In this document: positions 50,117 through 54,210 of the stretch, one piece after another
How the letters are laid out: each line of letters begins with the position of its first letter
Numbering within the stretch: the first letter of the stretch is position 1
Origin: Bacteroidales bacterium
GTDB taxonomy: Bacteria > Bacteroidota > Bacteroidia > Bacteroidales > Muribaculaceae
Length of the DNA stretch: 54,210 bases
Assembly (NCBI GenBank): GCA_900766975.1
Contig: CAAFXO010000053.1
Location: 1 to 54,210 of the forward strand
Direction: 5' to 3'
Translations under genes and position numbers: made by a program
The notes under the pieces: model-generated
The model's input: the letters and a program-made list of their open reading frames with translations, nothing else
What the model was told of the DNA's origin: nothing
Databases searched by the model: none

Positions 50117-50242
50117 TTTTCGGGGAAAAGTGCCCATGGCAGAGAGAGCTATGCAGATTATGTCGCCACAAGGGGGCATGGTTGTGGCGGCTTTTCCGGA
50201 AAAAGTATTCATTATTTAATCACTTTCCAAAATCTCTCAATT
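50117..50242 (+). promoter_or_regulatory. Structured rpsO leader, candidate autoregulatory element
   Basis: The leader contains an exact 8-bp stem CGCCACAA/TTGTGGCG (50164-50171, 50182-50189). Two flanking small hairpins have CTTTTC/GAAAAG and CTTTTCCGGAAAAAG. S15 commonly represses its own mRNA through leader structure in other bacteria; this one is a candidate by position and fold only. Confidence 0.45.
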
Positions 50243-50518
50243 ATGCATCTTTCAGCAGAAGAAAAGAAGAAAATTTTCGAGACTTACGGCACAGGCGCCG
50301 GCGACACCGGTAGCCCCGAGAGCCAGATTGCATTGTTCTCTGTACGCATCAAGCACCTTACAGAGCACTTGAAGAACAATCACAAGGACTACGCTACAGC
50401 TCGTGCCCTGAAGGCACTTGTAGGTCAGCGTCGCAGCCTTCTTGACTACCTGATCCGCAAGGACATCAATCGCTATCGTGCGATTATCGCCAAGAAGGAG
50501 CTCGGTATCCGCAAGTAA
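50243..50518 (+). CDS. rpsO: 30S ribosomal protein S15
   Basis: The ATG at 50243 gives the standard S15 start MHLSAEEKKKIFETYG and 91 residues; the longer frame upstream lies in the leader. Conserved RNA-binding residues are in GDTGSPESQIALFSVRI, HLKNNHKDYATAR and GQRRSLLDYL. S15 binds 16S rRNA early in 30S assembly. Confidence 0.97.
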   Translation: MHLSAEEKKKIFETYGTGAGDTGSPESQIALFSVRIKHLTEHLKNNHKDYATARALKALVGQRRSLLDYLIRKDINRYRAIIAKKELGIRK

Positions 50519-50539
50519 TTCGGGAACGCTTCAGATCTA

Positions 50540-50575
50540 AAAGAGACTGTGTCTATTTTTCGACACAGTCTCTTT
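50540..50575 (+). terminator. rpsO terminator
   Basis: AAAGAGACTGTGTC (50540-50553) pairs with GACACAGTCTCTTT (50562-50575), followed by ATTTTT. Confidence 0.92.
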
Positions 50576-50630
50576 ATTTTTGGCAATAAGAGAGAGGGGG
50601 TATCATTAGAGAGATCTTCCACTATAAGAG

Positions 50631-50663
50631 AGAGGGACTGTGTCGATATGACGCAGTCCCTCT
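50631..50663 (-). terminator. Terminator of the amylase gene
   Basis: AGAGGGACTGTGTC (50631-50644) pairs with GACGCAGTCCCTCT (50650-50663) with one G-U type mismatch. Its core resembles the rpsO terminator 90 bp away. T-tract on the minus strand is weak. Confidence 0.65.
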
Positions 50664-50694
50664 TTACATCGTGGATTAGCTAATCGTGGAGGGA

Positions 50695-53600
50695 TTATCT
50701 AATGATTACTTTGGAAGCCTTGTTGCCTTTACGGACTATGTAAGTACCGGAGGATATAGGTTGTGAGATGCGGATACCCTGGAGGTTATAGTATTCTACA
50801 GGAGCATTAGCATCGTCGACAACAACTTTTGCCACACCTGAAGCAATGCCCATAAATCCATTCTGGTTATAGATTCCGTTATTGCGGATCTTCACATTAT
50901 CACCGGTCTTCTGGGAATCACTGCCACCGTTGAAGATAACATTGCACTCATTCAGGGCGCCGTCAGTAACAACGACATATTCATAATACTTACCATTGAA
51001 TGTCATAGGCGTACCGGGCCAAGGTCCGGTGATCTCATGGCACTCATTGCTACCATAGATATAGCAGTACACCTGCGACCAGTTGGCAGTAGAATTGTCG
51101 AAATAGATGTGCCACTCGTTGCTTTGTTTTTCCACCTTAGTAAATACAGCCGAACCGGTCTTGGTATCAGAGCCGTTGGAAGCGCTCCAAGTCACGGTGA
51201 CAGACTCACCGACACTCATATCCCCGCCGATGGTGAAAGTAGCGGAATCGGTGAAAGGAACTTGGTTGCCGTCACCCACCTTATACCAAGCCGAAGTGGC
51301 GTCGAAGGCCTTGATGGTTACATCTTGAGTGTTCACGAAAGTACCGCCTTCGGGAGAAATTTTGACGCTAAGGCCGGAAGCTTTGATCACATCATAGGGG
51401 TCACGAGAAGAACCGATCTTATAGACACCACCATTGACAAACTTATAACCGCCCTGGTCGGTACCGGGAGACTGTTCATTGCCATTATTGCTGAAGATAA
51501 TCAGAGAGCCTTCGGGGATCACGTCAGAACCGGAGTAAGTCCACTTATACATATTGTTGCCGAGATATTGGAGCTTCTGACCGGGCCAAGTACCGCCGGA
51601 ATAATTAGTAGATCCGTTCCATACCCAAGCAGTGGCATTGGCCCAAGACTCGTGATAGAGGAAGATGGCTTGTTCACCCGATTCGAGCGCGGGTTCGATC
51701 ACGGGGTCGGGCTCAACGCGAGAATCGCTATCGCTACCGCCACCACCGCCACCCTGACCGGGATTCGGCTTCACAGTCCAAGTTTCATCGGGCATAGTTT
51801 CATCGGGCCATTCTGCCCAAGGCTGATCGACAGAAGCAGTATCATACAGATACTTGCCATCTTCGCCAATCTTACCGGGGCCATTGAGCACATAGACGCG
51901 CATATTACCCTTGCCTGAGCAATTAGCGGTGAGGGTGCCGTCGGTCACGACCTTCACATCTCCGGTGATGGCATCGACGTATGTACCATTAAGGATACCG
52001 GTGAAAGTAGAATTGCCGGAGATAGTCACCAATACGTAAGAGTCAGTTGTGCTATCTTTGTAGCGGCGCTTGAACGACATGCTACCGGAGCAGCCTTCGG
52101 TGGAGTATTGACCTTTACGGAGAGCAGGCACGGCAGCACGGATCTTATTGAGGCGTTGTATGTGGCGAGCCAAGGGATAAGTCAGAGTCGAGGCCATATT
52201 GCCGGTGGCATTGCTATATTCGGCAAAATCGGAGACAGTAACATTACCTTCGATATAACCGCCGAAGTAAGCGCGACCGGTCTCCTTGAGAGCGAGCACG
52301 GCACCCTTGTCGATATCCTTACCCTTCTGGAACTCGACCTCAGAGCCGTAATAGATACAAGGGATTCCGCGGAAAGTAAACATCAGGGAGAGGTTTTCCG
52401 CCCAAGTTGCTTGGTCCTTGCTGAAGCGGTAGTTGCTGTCGGGAGCATAGTCGTGAGAGTCGACATATACCACATTGTAAGTGGCATCATTGTAGAGATA
52501 ATCTTGAGAGTGAACGCCGAAAGCGCCGGCAGCGCTATTGAAATTCCAGTGCATAGCAAAGTCGATGACACTCAATCCGGAGAAGTCAGAGTAGTCGGGA
52601 GTGTGGTATTCATTGCCATTGAGCAGAGCGTTATCACTGCGACGTAAGATTTCATCAGAGTGACCCAAGTCATCTTCACCTTGTTGCAAGACAGATTCCC
52701 AGTTGGTATGACCGCTGACGGTTTCATAGTCGTGCGAGCCTTCGCTCTCAGTTGGGATAGCCACAACGGTGTCCCAAGAAGAGGCGTTATAATCCCAGGG
52801 ATAGTCTTTCGACTCCTTCCATGTGTAATAACATGGAGAGCAGTTGTAGTTTGCACCGCGATAGATCACCTCCATGGAGCGAGCACACACCTCACCGAAC
52901 ATAAAGAAGGGGGTATTACCGCGCTTTGCTTTAGCTTCGGCAGACTCGGCAGCTTCTAAGAGTTGAGGCAAGAAATTGTTGTTAAAAGAGAGGCGTGGTA
53001 TATGTCCTGCGGTGTCGATACGGAATCCGTCGACACCCATCTTGATAAAACGGGAGTAGCAATCGACGATATAAGAGCTTACAGCCGGATTTTCGGTGTT
53101 GAGGTCGACGCAGTCACCTGCGATTTGACCCCACCAGCGAGAGGGATCATCCCAGTCGAACCAAGCCTTGTGGTGCCAGTAATTGTGGGTATCCTTGTTG
53201 GTGAAGTCGGTGTTCTTCATCAGTGCCAGACGCGCGCCATACTGGGCAGCGGGCTTAAGAGAAGCGTAATCTTCAGGAAGCAAACCACCTTCGCTCTGCG
53301 GCACAACCTTCATCGAGGCATTGATATCGCCGAGGTCTTGGGTATAGTCCTTCTCAAACATTTTACAAAGGTGGCTTTCGCCGAAATTGCCTGTGTGCTG
53401 AAGCACCACGTCGAGGATAATCTTCATGCCACGGCTGTGGACTTCGTCGATGAGGGTCTGAAATGCGACCTCAGCATCGGCATCGGTTGAGCTTTTGCTC
53501 ACATAGCGGTGGTCAATCTTCGAGAAATCCATAGCATGGTAGCCATGGTAATCGAGGCCGGAACCATTTTCTACGATGGGAGTAATCCAAATGGCGGTAA

Positions 53601-53859
53601 ATCCCAGCGCTTTGATGTAGTCAAGTTTGTCGATAAGACCCTTGAAGTCTCCGCGCCACTCCGGGTCGTTAACATTGAGCACACCATCCCAACAATATGT
53701 ATTGTTGGTGGGGTCGCCATCATAAAAGCGAGTGGTCATCGCAAAATAAATCGTCTCATCGCGAAAATCGGTGCGATTTCCGACGAAAGTAGCCGCTGAC
53801 ATGACAAGTGCTGACATGACCATCACAGCACTCAGCAGCAATCGGTAAAATTTTCTCAT
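50695..53859 (-). CDS. Secreted GH13 alpha-amylase with two CBM26-like modules and T9SS tail
   Basis: The ATG at 53859 gives 1054 residues with a signal peptide ending MSAATF, without lipobox. The GH13 barrel runs from about 40 to 600: nucleophile D282 (GFRIDTAGH), acid E323 (FMFGEVCAR), H469-D470 (DSHDYAPDS). A Gly/Asp/Pro linker (about 690-720) leads to a CBM26-like module (FLYHESWANATAWVW, TWPGQKLQYLG), a chitobiase-type Fn3-like domain (VKISPEGGTFVNTQDVTI) and a second CBM26-like module (WSQVYCYIYGSN, GPWPGTPM). The end (VEYYNLQGIRISQPISSG, YIVRKGNKASKVIIR) is a T9SS type A tail. It should degrade starch or related alpha-glucan outside the cell. Confidence 0.92.
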   Translation of the reverse strand: MRKFYRLLLSAVMVMSALVMSAATFVGNRTDFRDETIYFAMTTRFYDGDPTNNTYCWDGVLNVNDPEWRGDFKGLIDKLDYIKALGFTAIWITPIVENGSGLDYHGYHAMDFSKIDHRYVSKSSTDADAEVAFQTLIDEVHSRGMKIILDVVLQHTGNFGESHLCKMFEKDYTQDLGDINASMKVVPQSEGGLLPEDYASLKPAAQYGARLALMKNTDFTNKDTHNYWHHKAWFDWDDPSRWWGQIAGDCVDLNTENPAVSSYIVDCYSRFIKMGVDGFRIDTAGHIPRLSFNNNFLPQLLEAAESAEAKAKRGNTPFFMFGEVCARSMEVIYRGANYNCSPCYYTWKESKDYPWDYNASSWDTVVAIPTESEGSHDYETVSGHTNWESVLQQGEDDLGHSDEILRRSDNALLNGNEYHTPDYSDFSGLSVIDFAMHWNFNSAAGAFGVHSQDYLYNDATYNVVYVDSHDYAPDSNYRFSKDQATWAENLSLMFTFRGIPCIYYGSEVEFQKGKDIDKGAVLALKETGRAYFGGYIEGNVTVSDFAEYSNATGNMASTLTYPLARHIQRLNKIRAAVPALRKGQYSTEGCSGSMSFKRRYKDSTTDSYVLVTISGNSTFTGILNGTYVDAITGDVKVVTDGTLTANCSGKGNMRVYVLNGPGKIGEDGKYLYDTASVDQPWAEWPDETMPDETWTVKPNPGQGGGGGGSDSDSRVEPDPVIEPALESGEQAIFLYHESWANATAWVWNGSTNYSGGTWPGQKLQYLGNNMYKWTYSGSDVIPEGSLIIFSNNGNEQSPGTDQGGYKFVNGGVYKIGSSRDPYDVIKASGLSVKISPEGGTFVNTQDVTIKAFDATSAWYKVGDGNQVPFTDSATFTIGGDMSVGESVTVTWSASNGSDTKTGSAVFTKVEKQSNEWHIYFDNSTANWSQVYCYIYGSNECHEITGPWPGTPMTFNGKYYEYVVVTDGALNECNVIFNGGSDSQKTGDNVKIRNNGIYNQNGFMGIASGVAKVVVDDANAPVEYYNLQGIRISQPISSGTYIVRKGNKASKVIIR

Positions 53860-53932
53860 ATTTTCATGGAAGGTTAAAAATAAGAAAGTAAAATATTTAA
53901 TATATGATTTTGTCACAAATAATATCATTTTG

Positions 53933-53940
53933 CAAAATTA
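53933..53940 (-). promoter_or_regulatory. -7 box of the amylase gene
   Basis: Minus-strand TAATTTTG about 75 bp ahead of the start. No TTTG at the usual distance. Confidence 0.5.
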
Positions 53941-53982
53941 AAAAAATTTTAGAAAAAACTAAAATAAAATAAGAACAAACTT

Positions 53983-53997
53983 TTAGAGCGCTCTGAG
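53983..53997. repeat. Degenerate copy of the gene-end palindrome
   Basis: TTAGAGCGCTCTGAG contains the perfect 10-bp palindrome AGAGCGCTCT. It lies between the tRNA terminator and the amylase promoter, not at a stop codon. Confidence 0.45.
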
Positions 53998-54021
53998 CGT
54001 ATATAGATTTATGAGTAGGGA

Positions 54022-54056
54022 TAAAAAAAAGAGAGTCGCGGTGACGACTCTCTTTT
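54022..54056 (-). terminator. Terminator of the tRNA-Asn cluster
   Basis: AAAAGAGAGTCG (54027-54038) pairs with CGACTCTCTTTT (54045-54056), 12-bp stem, 6-nt loop. On the minus strand it runs into eight or more T. Confidence 0.92.
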
Positions 54057-54057
54057 G

Positions 54058-54131
54058 CGCTTCAGGATGGGCTTGAACCAACGACCCCCTGATTAACAGT
54101 CAGGTGCTCTAACCAACTGAGCTACTGAAGC
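54058..54131 (-). tRNA. tRNA-Asn (GTT)
   Basis: On the minus strand the acceptor arms are GCTTCAG and CTGAAGC, the D-arm includes AGCTCAGTTGGTTAGAGC, the anticodon loop is CTGTTAA with anticodon GTT, and the T-loop is GGTTCAAGC. The gene is 74 nt with discriminator G. CCA is not encoded (GCAAAA follows), so it is added after transcription. Confidence 0.96.
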
Positions 54132-54150
54132 AAAATCGTAAGTTAAGTGG

Positions 54151-54210
54151 CGCTTCAGGATGGGCTTGAACCAACGACCCCCTGATTAACAGTCAGGTGC
54201 TCTAACCAAC
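54151..54210 (-). tRNA. tRNA-Asn (GTT), second copy, cut by window edge
   Basis: The visible 60 nt (3' part, anticodon loop and part of the D-arm) are identical to the first tRNA-Asn, at an offset of 93 bp. The 5' end lies outside the window. Confidence 0.93.

Noticed and set aside
50516..50540. Possible gene-end palindrome after rpsO (GGGAACGCTTCAGATCTAA)
   Set aside because: Only the GGAACGC half matches and it is displaced from the stop by several bases.
1..54210. CRISPR arrays, insertion sequences or prophage
   Set aside because: No regularly spaced direct repeats with unique spacers, no transposase, integrase or phage structural gene was seen on either strand.

Overview
This window looks like a chromosomal segment of a Bacteroidales bacterium, most likely Muribaculaceae or a close relative; the family call is an inference. 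Supporting signs are the Bacteroidetes promoter type (TTTG, 19-20 bp, TAnnTTTG) ahead of many genes, lipoproteins with a short lipobox, type IX secretion parts (PorQ and three C-terminal sorting tails), DUF4493, PCMD and Omp28 families, and a TPR-AraC membrane regulator. There are 42 protein genes, one complete tRNA-Asn and one tRNA-Asn cut by the window edge.

Left part (1-11.4 kb, all minus strand). A diacylglycerol kinase and a PAP2 phosphatase are separated by a G/A-rich tandem repeat. Upstream of them lies a tightly packed six-gene surface-protein operon read from one promoter at 11.35 kb: three DUF4493 lipoproteins (one carrying a PCMD domain, one a PCMD-like end), two paralogous outer-membrane barrels and a PCMD lipoprotein. 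Each DUF4493 protein has a Thr-Arg-Ala motif about 30-40 residues after the lipidated Cys, as in proteolytically activated fimbrillins. This is the best candidate for a poorly described surface system.

Middle (11.4-34 kb) is mostly housekeeping: a DUF4923 protein with a Ser/Gly/Thr/Asn repeat tail, riboflavin synthase, a fused ABC-ATPase/TOPRIM protein resembling a merged PARIS or OLD-type defence protein, then a compact operon glgB-cmk-ispH-tadA-menA with three ATGA overlaps, then dnaB. After these come efp-glycosyltransferase-radC, rpmH, a GH3 enzyme and gpmI, rplS, folP-cdaA, porQ, a secreted TonB C-terminal-domain protein, a small winged-helix protein, an FNT channel and rsgA.

Right part (34-54.2 kb) is envelope and nutrient uptake: an ArnT-like lipid-linked sugar transferase, a TonB-dependent receptor with a beta-helix lipoprotein partner, CstA, a TPR-AraC regulator followed by two overlapping T9SS-cargo genes, rpmA-rplU, rpsO, a large secreted amylase with two starch-binding modules, and tandem tRNA-Asn genes.

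A recurring short palindrome of the type TAAGRRCGCGCTCTTA sits at gene ends with the stop codon built into it. In two convergent pairs (dnaB/radC and rsgA/ArnT-like) one copy supplies both stop codons with exactly 11 bp between them. No feature type I know explains this pattern.
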